A DNA stretch of 64,000 nt. It comes from Halichondria panicea (Eukaryota; Porifera; Demospongiae; Suberitida; Halichondriidae). Location of the stretch: contig NC_087383.1 in the NCBI RefSeq assembly GCF_963675165.1, positions 6,364,839 to 6,428,838 of the forward strand. The letters run 5' to 3'. The notes under the pieces were generated by a model. That model had not been told where the DNA came from. It ran no database searches and saw nothing but the letters and a program-made list of their open reading frames with translations. The position numbers and the translations under genes were made by a program. Shown piece after piece: positions 20,929-33,605 of this stretch (the first letter of the stretch is position 1; the number at the start of each line of letters is the position of its first letter).

Positions 20929-21073
20929 CTCTCCACTGTTGTCTGAAGTCCACAGGACGACCTTTGAACCTATTCCTGGTATTAATTTTGGGACAACCAT
21001 ACTTATTTCCCGAGCCTTTGTCCTCCAGCCAGTTGTCATCACTTCGTTCAAAGCGTTTCTTTCCGCTTGTCAT
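20929..21073 (-). CDS. Candidate first exon of an unidentified protein
   Basis: ATG at 21073 opens MTSGKKRFERSDDNWLEDKG, SGNKYGCPKINTRNRFKGRP, VDFRQQW and reaches a GAG|GTAAAC donor after 20929. The 48 residues are highly charged and lack a recognisable domain. The exon lies between the RPS6 fragment and the next small gene, on the same strand. It may be another captured exon. No downstream partner exon could be matched. Confidence 0.35.
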
Positions 21074-21189
21074 TCTTAATTAGTCCATCAAATGGCATTT
21101 GAAATGCTGAGCTGGTATTTACTCCATAGTGTGTTCCTCAGTAGGGCTAGACCAACACCACCTCACTCTTGCCCCGCTATACTCCACCC

Positions 21190-21567
21190 TCACTGGGTCT
21201 TCACAAGTTTCTTCAGTGTTCCATTGATGTCCCTGATGGCAAGACTTGTCCTTGCGAGACTTAGCCTCGAGACCACGCCGATTGAAAGTCCAATGCGGGT
21301 GAGAAGCACAAGAGGGTTATGATCGTCACACAGATTAACTACTGACAAAACAAGGAAGAAAGCTGTTCCATAGTTTTGATGATCCTTACCATACACACCC
21401 GCACAGAAAAAAATAGTGAATGGCTGGTGAGGGAAAGCGATCGTTTGGCGATCCCTATAGGAGCTTCTGCAAGGTTTGGGAATTGTGGGATACTCCAGTA
21501 AATAGCTAGTGGCAGTAGATAATGTGGCAACGAGCATCGCAGCCAGTACAAGTGAGTGGTTAGTCAT
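21190..21567 (-). CDS. Small predicted secreted protein, two exons
   Basis: ATG at 21567 begins MTNHSLVLAAMLVATLSTAT, a good signal peptide (polar start, hydrophobic core, Ala/Thr-rich end). The exon ends at 21390 before GTAAGG, and a 48-base intron ends in TTTTGTCAG at 21342. The second exon (21341-21190) encodes VNLCDDHNPLVLLTRIGLSI and ends LKKLVKTQ before TGA. The predicted product is about 109 residues. The intron is a multiple of three without a stop, so a retained-intron form is also readable. The mature part matches nothing I know. Given the exon fragments next door it may be a fragment too. Confidence 0.35.
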   Translation of the reverse strand: MTNHSLVLAAMLVATLSTATSYLLEYPTIPKPCRSSYRDRQTIAFPHQPFTIFFCAGVYGKDHQNYGTAFFLVLSVVNLCDDHNPLVLLTRIGLSIGVVSRLSLARTSLAIRDINGTLKKLVKTQ

Positions 21568-21633
21568 GATCGACAAGGAGCTATTCAGTGGAGCTAGTGT
21601 ATAGGATGCATGCTTTTGATGGGTGGCAGTCAA

Positions 21634-22971
21634 TATCTGGTGTAGCTTTTATTATACTAATCCAAAACTTCTGTGATAAATAATTATACTCATGTTTTGC
21701 ACATGTATACGTTACTTCAATGTGTACAAGAAGTTGTAGATGCGGATGGAGGAGTACAAGGTGACACTGTGGAGGATGCATGAGGAAGACTCATTGGACG
21801 GCTTGGGGGGTGTCATACAGGAGTGTGAAGTAGAGGGGGAAATAAGGCATGCTTTTAAAACTAATCATGCTAAAAAAGGTCAACTCTTATTTCACTACAC
21901 TGTTAGTATTGTCAGCTTCACATTCAGTCATACAATCATAGATGATACAGTAATGACGTGACGTGGATGTGAAACGTTTCCAGATTTCAGTATTCTGCTT
22001 GAATCTATAATTATCATACCCATGAAGCTTCTTATACAAACTAATATTAATTGTGAGTAATAGTTGACTTGAGCAAGTGTTCCTGTACACCAATATGCCT
22101 GCATTCATGTATACACTGTGGAATCTACATTTGCAATGATTGTATATTGTGACGTAGGTATGGTAAAATGCTTCCTGTGGGAGTTGCGCTAATGAACTCT
22201 TGATCCAACAATTGTTGTGTTCAAATTTCTTATTGAATTTTTAAAACCACATTAATTATAGCATATCATTGAGAAATTGAAATTACAAAAGTGTGTTCAG
22301 TTTGCAGTGCTCTTGCACACTATAGAGAGATAGTCCTCCCTCCATGTAGTGTGACAGCCAGCACCGTCGCGAATATGTGGCACTGCATCGCTGGCCCCCA
22401 GCCCATCCGCCCATGGGACCATCTGGGATATCTGCAGCAAATGCATAATACATTAGTCTCAAGCAATTGTTGTTGTATAAACCACCTACCTATTGAGGCT
22501 ATCCCAGTCCAGTTGATTAGAAGGTTCTGTTAGTTTCCAGTTGGTTTGAAGGTTATGTTAAATCCAGGTGGTTAGAAATCGAGTATAGTTATACGTACTG
22601 TCTATACGTATGTAGTACTAGGCACACCCACAGCTCACATGAAGGTGTGGAAAGGTGGGTGTGGCCTTGCATTAGAGGCGTGGTCACATGTACATTGTAG
22701 GTGTGGCCTGACCACTCCTCCTCCTGATCATTTTTCTTCTTCTTTCATGATTTATAACAACTAAAACGAAAAAAGAACTGAAAATATGAGGGGGCCCCCA
22801 ATAAATAAAATGAGTTGATGATTGAATTATGACTGATGAGATGTAGTTGAGTGTAGTAGCTGTGGGTACAAGGGCAGAGGGTTAGAATACACACACACGA
22901 TTGTATAGGACAATAATGTTGCAACTCATAATACACACACAACACTATAATTATAGCTATAGGAGCATGTA
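21634..22971. other. Mostly gene-free stretch
   Basis: Contains a partial CAGGGTGTCATACAGG-type sequence near 21808 and, at about 22050-22095, a piece matching the 3' exon of the death-domain genes (GAGCAAGTGTTCCTGTACACC, as at 28480), a hint of a third, mostly lost paralog. A frame near 22291 (CSVCSALAHYREIVLPPCSV) is of uncertain value. Confidence 0.45.
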
Positions 22972-23154
22972 CAGTGGAACCCCTCTATAACAAACACCTT
23001 TGCATGCATGGGGATCAATGTTTTGGCCTTTATACATCAGAGGTGGCCTTTGTTGAGAGGTTGTTTTAATTGTAGTACACAAACTGTTATTTGGGACGTG
23101 AGTGCCTGGCCGTTATATAGCAACTGGCCTTTATTTGGAGGTGGTTGTTAACAG
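22972..23154. mobile_element. CAGTGGAACC-type MITE
   Basis: Starts CAGTGGAACCCCTCTATAAC and ends GGTGGTTGTTAACAGA. The second unit at 44842-44878 keeps only the right end but completes it as GAGGTTCCACTG, giving the matching inverted terminus. The unit 2 duplication boundary lies inside this element. Confidence 0.65.
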
Positions 23155-23169
23155 ATTGTAATACATATA

Positions 23170-24650
23170 TAATATAGACACTCACTTTTTCTTAAGGAGG
23201 AGGACATTGTATTCCACCAATGCCAGTCATTGCCGGTGAAGAGATGCTCCATACAGACTTGACTTAATTCAGTATAGTAGCAGTAGATACTCTGTATAGT
23301 GTTGTTTCCTCTAGTATTCTCCAAATTCCGCCAGTGGTCTCCCAGAACATGTATTGTGATAATAACATTGTTAGGGCGGAGGTTAGGACACAGCATGTAA
23401 TGTAATGCTCATACAGTAATAATAATGATGCCTATTATTATAATGCTGGATATAACTCCACCCTTGCAGTACAACCCAGGTGAGGAGTGCCAGTATCAGT
23501 CGCTGTCCGTCCACTGTCCCTGTATAGAAACAATTATACACATGCCTATACTAGACTATGACCACTTAAGCCTCTCAATACTAACATTTAACACTATGTG
23601 TGTATACAGTTTATGCTACACAAGAGTAGCTAGGGGGAGGGGCTTAGTATCATGTGATACAAATCACACACACTCACTCGTCCTTAAGGTTGTTTGTATT
23701 GAAATCCTTCCAGTGATATAGAGACTTGACTTGAGTATAGCAGTAGGAGTATAGTAGATAGGCTTGCTGTTTCCTGTAATCTGGTGAGCATGGCAGAGAG
23801 GCATGCATGGGGACACATGCATGGGGGGAGTGGGACTCAATACTATAAAGGAGTCAGTCTTAGTACATGTCTAATAGTTTGTTTGTTCGAGTTAAAATTA
23901 ATCAGCTCTGCATTGCATGCTTGGAATTCCAACAGTAGTCTGTATTGTAAAACACAATAGATTATTAGTGTAGAGGTGAGGAACACATAACATGGAATTC
24001 AGTACTAATACAATAATGCTCATGTCAGTCATAATTATTATAATGATCAGTAACTTACAAACACACACACACAAGAGTAGCTAGGGGGAGGGGCATGTCA
24101 TGTGATACAGATTATACACACTCACTCGTCTTTAAGGAGGGGGAAGTTTGTTAATTCTGCCAGTACGTAGAGAGATGATCCATATCGTGCAGACTTGTAC
24201 TTGAGTAGTAGCAGTGCGTTGTATAGACTGGACGCTTCCTCTATTAGAGTTCCGTTAGTGGTCTCCGGCCGGCTCACAACATGTATTGTGACAAGAGGTG
24301 ATTGGGGTCAGAGGTTACCACACATCATTATGGCATGCTAATTGCTCAGTAACTACAGAATTGTAATGCTCAGTAAAATACAACTGCCATTCCAGCCTCC
24401 TATCCAGGTGAGGAGTGCCAGTATGAGTCCTTGCATGTTCCTCCAGTGTCCCTGTAGAAACAATTATACACATCAACCAGAGCAGCTCAGTATAGTGTGT
24501 ATTGATTTCATGAGAGGAGAGCAACACACACAACAGTAACTAGGGGGAGGGGCTTAATGTCATGTGATATAGATTATACACACTCACTCGTCCTTAAGCA
24601 GGAGGATGTTGTTTCTTCGCGTGGCTGGAGATACTTGACTTGGGGACTTG
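23170..24650 (-). repeat. Four tandem exon-like modules downstream of the ROCO gene
   Basis: Minus-strand donors of the form CTTAAGGAC-GA|GTGAGTG occur at about 23179, 23671, 24119 and 24581, spaced 450-490 bases. Just before each donor a short frame ends in LLLK(D/K) (for example NVLLLKDE, LTNFPLLKDE). A second small block, ATACTGGCACTCCTCACCTGG, follows an ACAG acceptor in two units. They look like duplicated exons of an unidentified gene, now decayed. The same array is in unit 2. Confidence 0.5.
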
Positions 24651-25600
24651 AGTAGATAGCTTGTCTTAAAGATATTTTGTAGACTTAGACACTTGATTTC
24701 GCAGTTTTAACGTTTTTTGTGGTCCATTTTCAGTTCTGTAGAAATCAATAGAGCAGGTCATCTAACACACACAACTGCAGCCACAGTAATATGCTAGTAC
24801 AACACTCCTCACCAGTCACTCTATTCCAGGCACCATAGTCTCCAACACCAACACAACACAACAGAGTGACTATTGAAATAATAGAGCTCTATATAATAAC
24901 GAGGGGGCCCTCAAAACATAATAGCTGATACAATAATTATGAATGAGATGATTGGTCTTTGTAATGTTTATCGAGTCGAGTGTGATGGATGAGGAGATAT
25001 CGTTGTGTATGGCCGGCTATACATGTACGTGTAGCCTTTGAGAAGATTCGTTAGTGTTCGTGGCCGGCCACCTGATTGGCGAGTAGAAGAATCGAGAGTC
25101 TTGAGAACGGGCTTGATTTTGAAAAATCTAGAGAAATCTCATGTGTCAGCTTTTTATAAGATTTTCAGCGCATGCGCTTTACAGATTATTATTGTTGCAG
25201 GCTTAGCAGTTTTCTGCAGAAAAGAAGGAGGGGCTGGATTGTGTACAATGCAGCAACCACATTGCATAAGCAGTCAGAGACACTTTCTCCGGTCCATGTA
25301 GTCACACACATTTTGCTATGACCTTGTATAACCTGTTGTAGGGTTCATTGGACCTTTTTGGTAACTATAAATTCCTTTGTTTCTCTATGAGGCCACTGTT
25401 AGTTGCATTTGTTTCAGATGAGCTCGACCCCGATGAGGGAGGGAGGGAGGCCTTCATTACTCATTATCCCATTATTGTATTTTGATGACGTTTTATCCTG
25501 TTTTTTTTAACTGACGACAATACACAAAAGGACGGAGTATGAAAAAAATAATTTAATTTTTTTACGCACTGGCTTTTTGGTGCACAATGCAACTTGCAAC

Positions 25601-25841
25601 ATGGCACACGGTAAAAATAATGCAATGTCAGCCAAAAAAGGACTTTTACCTAAAATAATGGATGACTTAATTGAGGAGGTGAGCAAAACGAGGAGGGAAG
25701 TTGATCTGAAACAAGTATGCATGCAACTAACAGTGGCCTAGGCATGATTATTACAGTCACAATGATGAGCCTTCATGTCTTCTTATACGTATAGCGTCGG
25801 AGAGTTTGGAGCTTTTTAAAGAGGCAGTTGATTGATATTCA
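25601..25841 (+). CDS. Candidate start of an unidentified gene, two small exons
   Basis: ATG at 25601 gives MAHGKNNAMSAKKGLLPKIM then DDLIEEVSKTRREVDLKQ, ending at 25714 before GTATGC. An acceptor (ACGTATAG) at 25794 opens a second exon, RRRVWSFLKRQLIDI, ending at 25841 before GTGAGT. The phases fit and the product is a charged, helical stretch. No third exon was found. The family is unknown and the call rests on splice consensus only. Confidence 0.25.
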
Positions 25842-27432
25842 GTGAGTATGATGCACTTTCTGCAACTGCTTTTATACACGGACATTAATAAAAGGGATCT
25901 CCCTGCATGCACAGACAAATCTATAAAGACATGCACCTTAATATCAGCAGCCCTTGAGGCTCCTGAAGAACGAGGAAAAGACTTAGTAGTTGATATTAAT
26001 CAATTCTTTTTTGCATACATTCATAGTAACACATGCTTGATCAGATAGTGCAAAAGAAAATTTTTTATCACTGCTTGTTTCCTTAGAATGAGTGTCTGAA
26101 CATGCATTGTGTCTGAATATAGATGTAAGAGTTTCTATAGGTTTATATAGTTATGTTTTTGGCTTTCTCCATCGAAACTTGACACTGTTACTAGTATATA
26201 ATCTTATTAATTTTGTCGAGACAAAAAAAGAGGTATAATTTTGTATTAGTTTTGTATTGCTTTGCTTTGAATTTCAGGTACGGAAATAACTTCGAACACA
26301 GCTAGTTTAGAGAATCCTTTTACGTCACTGTTTGCTCTTATAATTATATAGACTATAGCTAGTACTCGCGTTCCAGAAGTTTGAGTTGCACTGAGTGCAT
26401 GCAATATTGTAGAACGCTGGATGGTTATCGGGCTTTTCCTGTTTAACTTGTAACGTGCATGTGGTAGTGGCCGGTACCTGAGATAATTATGTTCGTTGGC
26501 GATCCTAGTTGTAGAAACTGGTAACATAAATGTATTAGCTATATTTGAGGACTCTTATATTATACCTACTTATTTTTTCATTCCGATTCGGAACGTTATA
26601 TCTCATGGTTTTGCATGGGCTATCGTCAATTGCTCAGCTGTTAGCGATTGTTCCTTCACATTGCTCTCACATTCAACAGTTACAATGTCTATACGGGAAT
26701 TTGTTCTTTTGAAAGCACTTTGAACTCTACTTCGGTATGCACGAGCATGTATAATGGGTTTCCTGTAATAAGCCTAACTGCTATTTGCATAACAGGTTTG
26801 CGAGAAAATAAAATAATGTATAATGTACCACTCATGCAGCATTATCATGGGAAATAGAAGTTATGCATACCTGATCTGACTGTATGAATGATGCTGATAT
26901 ATCAATTTCAGTTGTGCATAATTATACTCAGACATGAACAAGCTAGTTGGTAGCTTATAAGCTAAAATTTTGAAATGCCCATGGCTAGTATTTTACAGAT
27001 ATAATAGTTGTTATACAAATCATCGTAAGCAGGTCTTTATGCAATGGACAACCATGCACGGGAATGAGTTGTCAGGACGGATTGTCACTATACATATATA
27101 TAGTGCCAATACAGAACTTTAACAATAATACTGTGCAAATAGTGTGCTACAAGGAGAAGGGGGAGCCCCAAGGCTGTCAGCCTGATGATATAATATTATT
27201 TTCTTTTTCTTATTATTCTCTTTCAAATTTTAGTACGTAGCGGTGGTGTTCAGTCTGTCAATTATCAGTGATGGTTTTGCAATTATCATTTTGTAGCTAT
27301 ATCGAACCATTCGTACTTATTATCATAATTATGCATGTGCTATTAATTAACGTGTGCCTGGCCAATTGTGGATTCGATCTAACATGCAGTGGTAATATCA
27401 GGATCTTTAAATCACACAAAAGAGTATAATTA

Positions 27433-27506
27433 TAGCCTCGATCCCTATAGTTGTTCACCTATTATAACCATTATAAGAGCGAAAACTCGGCCTGGGATCG
27501 AGGCTA
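27433..27506. mobile_element. 74-base MITE with TAGCCTCGATCCC ends
   Basis: Exact 13-base inverted ends at 27433-27445 and 27494-27506. Relatives are scattered: 7760, 15772, 33000, 34640, 52055. Confidence 0.75.
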
Positions 27507-28687
27507 CAATGTGCTGGGCTTAATATAAAGACATCAAAAATATATTTGTAGTTGTATACTGCATGATATAGCATTACCTGAGGTATAGCCTCTTTCCCTG
27601 CCTCGTTATATCTATTTCAACATTGTTATAAATCGGCCTGGGACCACATTACAGAAAGTCCTCTATAATAATTATATTTAGTGCCGAAAGATAAAGTACT
27701 CCTCCATGCATGCCATGCATAGTGATTATAGTGCTTATACAGTACATATCTTGAGATTATATATAGGTCGACCAGACTCTGATCATGAGGGTCAAATTAT
27801 GCTAATTTAGTGCCCTATTATTCTCATGCTAGTTCTTATAATTATAGAAGTCTCCCTATATCAAAAAATTATGCTCATAATTATTGATATAATTAATTTT
27901 GCGAAGCCCTAATCACATGACGGCAATAATTAGTATATAATTATATAATTATAGGGATGAGAATGACCATAAGCTAGCTATAATACGTAAAGCTTTTTTC
28001 AGTATTACATTATTTTTACACCTGCATGTCCAGACTAGCTATATAATTATATATGTATTGAAACATCGAGAGGTACTGCATTGTCCCTATAATTATAAGC
28101 TTTATTGGAGTTTTCTTTATTAGAGGCCTAGGTTCCATGCACTGACATGTCAGTACTATAATTATATTAATTAAGTCTGACTTGCTTTCCAACCTCAATC
28201 TAATAATCGTGTTCATTTCTTTCCTACTTTGGTTTCTTTGTCAACCATCACTTTGATTATAATGTCAATTATTGTTAAATTCAAATGAACTACAAAAATT
28301 TTGTATTGATCATAAATACCAAGTGCATGCTTAGAAAATATAAAAACTCGATTTTTATGAGACACAATAAACACAATAAAAATACTATAATTATAGAAGA
28401 ATTATTAATTTTATGAAGCTATTATTTGCAAACTAAATGAATAGTGAGTATCAATTAAACATTCTACAGAGAGTTACTTGAGCAAGTGTTCCTGTACACC
28501 TCTCCACACGTGACAATGTCATCAGACAGTGATACCTCCTGTACAATATATATGGAGACAATCAGCATTAGTTTAATATTATTATACTACACTGTCATAC
28601 ACTAGTATACAGTCTATAGCATGTACCCAACACAAGACACTAATGCATGCATGTTTGGACATCACTAAAATTATTGATTATACTCAC

Positions 28688-31600
28688 ATTGAGTCAAGTG
28701 CTGACAGATATCATCAGCTATCTTGTCTTTTCTCAGTCCCAGTAACAACTCCAGTAGAGCTTTGTGAGTTGCTGCGAAAGGATCGTGTCTTTTCCAGAGA
28801 ATCAAGCATTCAGTCATGGCTACTTGAGTTCCTTCATAACAGTACAACCTATTCACATCGGCCTGTTGTGCAGGAGTCAGTCCCATTGCACTCGAATATA
28901 TCTTTACACCATCAAAATATTCGGCCAGGTAGGGAATATCAGAGTCCCCTATTTCACTATTGAGCTGCTTGTCAGTCAGACTGTATCTGCTCACTAGATC
29001 TTGGAGTGTGACTCGATTAGCGGGTGGTTCTACAGGTGCAATAATTAATTTTAGTTCCACGATAAAATATCATGTTAATTAACGTTTGTATTTCCACTCT
29101 CTGAGATTAATTACTTCCCTCATCACATATATCTCACAATAACAACATGGGCTCAATCTTTCACTTTATATTCAAACCTATTAATGTCATACACATGTAT
29201 ATTATTATAATTATGTAAAAAGTACTTGGGACGCAGCTTCAGTCCACGTATATACTGGGCTACATTACTACAAAGAAAAATCCACACACACACCAGGCAA
29301 AAGTAGGCAGGTGGGTGGTTATTTGATATAATGGACGGCTCAACCACTACGATACATCTATACACACATGAACACCTAGTCTGGCATGCAGTACCTGTAC
29401 TTGGACAGTTTGCTGTTGGTCTGGGGGCTGGTAGTAGATCATCACTAGTCTCCTTAGCAGCAACACCAGCCAGTTCCTGTATAGATACCAAAATTAATAA
29501 TTAACAAATCGAAACACTATACAGCAGGCGTGTAATAATATTCAATACCTATGCAGCAAGAAAAGATAGACGCACACATCAACGTAGCCAAGCAATCATT
29601 TCAACTCACGAGAGGATTTCGTCCAGTAAACACACTAAGTGGATCCAGAATTCTTCTCAGTGCTTCACCACTGGAATCTCTGGTGCTTTTCCAGACTTGT
29701 AGAACTTCATCAAGATTATTGCACTCTTGAAATGCAGCACTGGCATTCTCAGTAATAGCTGTGCGTACGATATCAGCCAGTCGAGGATTCTTGTTCCAAC
29801 AAGTTGCAAGGGCCGAGATGAATCGATCAGACAGTTCCTTGTGTGCTGGATTGAACAGGAGCTGTAGAATATTCTCACCGAGATCAGCGTATACTTCAGC
29901 TTGGAGCAGACTACTCAATGGGGTGGTGTGTACATTGTTAGTAGATGCGACACACATCTTTTGGTTGATTACGCTTTCAGCGAGAGACTTGAGATCAAAG
30001 ACGTGTGTATCTTCCAGAGGGTAGGTCACACTGTGAGGAGGAAGGAGGGCCTCCTCAGTGACTACAGTAGAGCATATCTCAGTGGAGGTGTCAACAACTT
30101 TCTTCATCACAGTAAAGCGCAGCTTGAAGAGATCCAGTGAGAGATGGTGAGCTTGAATCAAAACAACCACTTTCTTCTTGTCACTGACCTCAACCAACAC
30201 TTCGATACCTTCAACAGTGCCCCAGCAAATACCAGTCTTCCAGACCGAGCATTTGCGTTGTAGAAAAGGGACGTCAGAATCTATGATTGGAGCAAGCCCA
30301 AGGGAGAGAGATATTCGAAGCAGGAGAATGTGAAGAAATCGAGCGTCCAGAAACTGGTCTTTGTGTGAGCATGACATAACCCAACCAAAATGATAAGCAA
30401 GGTCATCGCGATGAATGAACACTTTTGTGTCAACTTCTAACCGGATGAGGGCGGGACAGAAGAGATATTTCTCGTCAGGTGATACGGACTCACCAGCGTC
30501 TGTTCGATGCTGATTAATAAGACGGAGGACCTCCGCGTCTTCAATGGGCACAGCAAACTCGAGATTAATCAAAAATCCAATGAGCATGTCAGTATCCAAT
30601 TTAGGGAATTGAGCAGCCAGCTTGGAACAAGGAACAACACCAGTACTAGTGCTTGTGGAGAGTTGACAGTGCTGATCAAAATCTTCTGGAGCAAATATGG
30701 TGCCATTGACTTTACCCAGAAGCTCTTCTTTCTTAACGACAATGAAGCTCTTCTCTGGTGAGCTGGTTTTGTGTAGGAAGAGGATATGTGACCTTTGTCA
30801 TTGAGCTGAACACAGATTTCAACAAGACGAGGGATGGATGTCGGTATGAATGGTACAACTTCTTTGTGCTTCTTGGAGAGAGCTTGACTGGATTCTTCTT
30901 TTATTTGTTGCTGAACTTGCTCCAGTGACAACGCAATCTCATCCTTGCCAACAAGGTAAATCAGAAACATGTGTGCATTTAAAGAAACAGCCAACGTTGA
31001 TCGAATGCTGGCGCAAGCAGGGCCGACAGTGGCTCGCAGTATCTTCATGCCACTAGAGTTGGAGTAGCGATTATCCATGGGAATGAACTTCAGCAGATCC
31101 AGAGTCGAATATCTCGAAACAGCTTCCAAAACAATCTCTTCTTTCTTTGAAATCTTCTGATCGTCAGTTAAGCAGTCAGCATGGCTACCTACCACAATGA
31201 GTGGGGCTTTGCCCTCCATATTGGCACACTGGTTGGCAATGATTCCCAACCAATAAGAGACAGAGTGAGTGGTGTAGATGTCATCTTTATGGAGCCCTAG
31301 GACTAGGACAATAATGGGCCGACATGCATCAATTGCGGACTTGATAATGGCAGCGTGACTGCTGTAGTAGACCTCTTGACCAGCAAAGTCATAGACCAAC
31401 ACATCTCCAAAGACACGGCTCTTGAATAATCGAGGGATGATTCCAGCTGTTTTCTGGCTGACTCCATCGACTTCTTTAGGAGAGACGAAGATGTTGACTA
31501 GAGATGTGAGTGCAGTTGGCTCGTGTTCCATTGCTTCAATGAGAGTGCTCTTTCCTTCTCCACCGTGACCGATAACAAGTATCTTCACTGGGTTTTTCAG

Positions 31601-31827
31601 TGGATCCTTCGAAAATACTTTACCAAGAGCTTTGCGATGCTGAGAATATGCATTTTTAGCAGTAGCTCCGTGTTGCAACAAGAGTAGAATGATTTCCTTG
31701 TTCTCCGCAAGAAAGAGTGGTGTGTGTCCATCGTCATCTTTGATATTGGGATCACAGCCAACAACCTCATTTAGAAGATATTCCACGATTATAGTAACCC
31801 CATACTGGCAGGCAAGTAGAAGAACAT
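28688..31827 (-). pseudogene. Ankyrin-Roc-COR-death domain protein, paralog 1 (one frameshift)
   Basis: Exons on the minus strand: 31827-29610, 29476-29395, 29029-28688, all with GT..AG borders. The first encodes an ankyrin repeat (CDPNIKDDDGHTPLFLAENK), a Roc GTPase with P-loop GHGGEGKST, switch DFAGQE and specificity motif GSHAD, then COR (FIPTSIPRLVEIC onward). The last is a death domain (LILWKRHDPFAATHKALLEL, LRKDKIADDICQHL). ROCO proteins of this layout, such as DAPK1, are GTPases linked to cell-death or immune signalling. A two-base excess near 30785 shifts the frame inside COR (GHI, then LFLHKTSSPEKSF in another frame). The rest is open. It may be a pseudogene, a variant or an assembly error. 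Earlier ankyrin exons probably lie at 39062 and beyond. The death-domain exon reads to TAA at 28671-28673 if unspliced, or to a stop just after the splice. Confidence 0.85.
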
Positions 31828-32451
31828 CTGTAATGGATATGCATCAATAATCATTGAGCACCTATAGCTGAAAGTACATGTATGCAGTACTCTATAATTA
31901 ACCTGATTCGTTCATACAAGGTTTGGTTATTCGAAGATATCTTACATGCATGAAAAGTAATTGACCTTCGTGTTGAGTATAGTCACCTTCACGACGTACA
32001 TCAACAAAATTGCGAGTACTACAAAAATAATAATTAGACAGAACTTACTGAGCAATATGGCAATAACCAATGCGTAAAGCCACGCGTCGTTACAGTACCC
32101 CCATGCATGGCATGCCTATATTTTAAGTTTCGAGACAGTAACTTTTAACATAGAAACCATAGATTGACAAGTTAGAACGTCAATAACAGCAATACACAGT
32201 CATGTAGGATAATAATAATTATAGATAATTTTTTCGATACTATTATAAATGAATTATTGGGAGATGTCTGAAACACATTCACGGTGCTATAATTATAGTG
32301 CATGAATTATACTAATAGGTTCTGTATCAGTTTTTGTTTAAACTGTAGCTTCTGTTTGAGCTGTTTATAAGAAGGAGCTTTGACTAGCATATACACTTCG
32401 AAGCCAGTCAGAGAGCAGAGCCAGGAGAAACAGACCTTTCAACACGACAGT
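31828..32451. other. Intron sequence shared by both units
   Basis: Closely matches 50588-51312 with small indels. No exon could be seen in it. Confidence 0.6.
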
Positions 32452-33605
32452 TAACCTTTCCCGGCTTTATAAAACAACAAATTACAGACACATTTTTCTT
32501 TAAAAGTCTGTATCTCGTAAACCATACATTGAAATTACTCTGTAACTATTTCCTGCAGGTACCCAGACCCCAGCTATCTTGATACCATCATCGTTACCTA
32601 GCAACTGACCACCCCCACTAATTAGCAATTTTTTTACAAATGTCACAATTATGTACATAAACAACATTGTATGAAAGCACGAAGAGTCTAAAGACATTGA
32701 ATAAGAGTTCTCAATTATGTTCTCGTTCAATCAGGATCTGCAGAAACTTCTCTGAGAGGTCGTATCGGCAGACCCCTTTTCAGTGTGGATTATAACGGTC
32801 GGTTCAAAAACTGATCAGTTATAGCTACGTAGAATACCGACTATATGCAGAGAGAGATTCCAACGTTTGGTCACACATTGACCAGGCAAAATTATCACGT
32901 GGCTTGTGTTCAGTAAGAAAAAAAACAGGATAACAATGAAAAATATCATGTGATTAATTGAAATAGTCATTTTTGTGATAAAACCACTGCATGCATAATT
33001 ATAGCTTCGATTCCAGGCCGCACTTCATGCACATGAGGGAAGTAGCCGGTGAAGGAGGCTAGGATCATAATTATAGCTCTAGAAAAAAAGCAAGAGACAA
33101 GCTGCTGTGGCTAAATAGAGTGAGAAGGGCTGCACATTTCAACTTCTTGGCCGACCACTTAATGCTATGGTCTGACATTAAGTTACTTCACGTTATAATC
33201 CTTACTGCTTTTCCAGGAAATGTCTTTTCACCTACACACAGGTTCAATGGTGGCTCAATGATTTCCACTGCTGAACTAACTATAGCTAATTATAGACTAA
33301 GCAATCCTATATATAATTATACTGAAGCTATGTCAAAGCTATACGTATTATTTATAATGCTCTTTTAGTACTGTAACTTAGTTAGAAGGTCCGTCCATGC
33401 TCAGAAGCTTCTTCCTCTGGCTCTCAAGGCTATTTATTTATAGCTTGACTTGTGAAAAATAGATTCCTACCTAGCAATGATCCTAGTGACTGTCCTATCA
33501 CTCAATAAGCATCGATATTCTCACTGTCTAGCTGCCCTAGAACCTCCCTGAGGTTGTACTACAAAGATATTGTAGCCATTATCAAACGGTCACTTTTCTT
33601 AGCCT
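32452..33605. mobile_element. TTAA-type element, copy C (incomplete)
   Basis: Begins TTAACCTTTCCCGGC and carries, on the minus strand, the conserved LLISGGGQLLGNDDGIKI frame and the AACGGTCACTTTTCTT block found in copies A, B and D. Its far end is replaced by a GCCTCG-type MITE at about 33602. It lies in an intron of the ROCO gene. Confidence 0.6.

Larger units (their letters stand above)
25005..27969. other. 2.96 kb segment present only in unit 1
   Basis: Unit 2 runs directly from GATATCGTTGTGTA to CTATAATACGTAAAGC (near 46760), whereas unit 1 has 2.96 kb in between. No inverted termini or clear target duplication were found, so it may be an insertion here or a deletion in unit 2. It holds two candidate small exons (25601-25841), a 74-base MITE, a scrap of the hairpin-ended element near 26108, and otherwise AT-rich sequence without genes. 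Confidence 0.7.
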
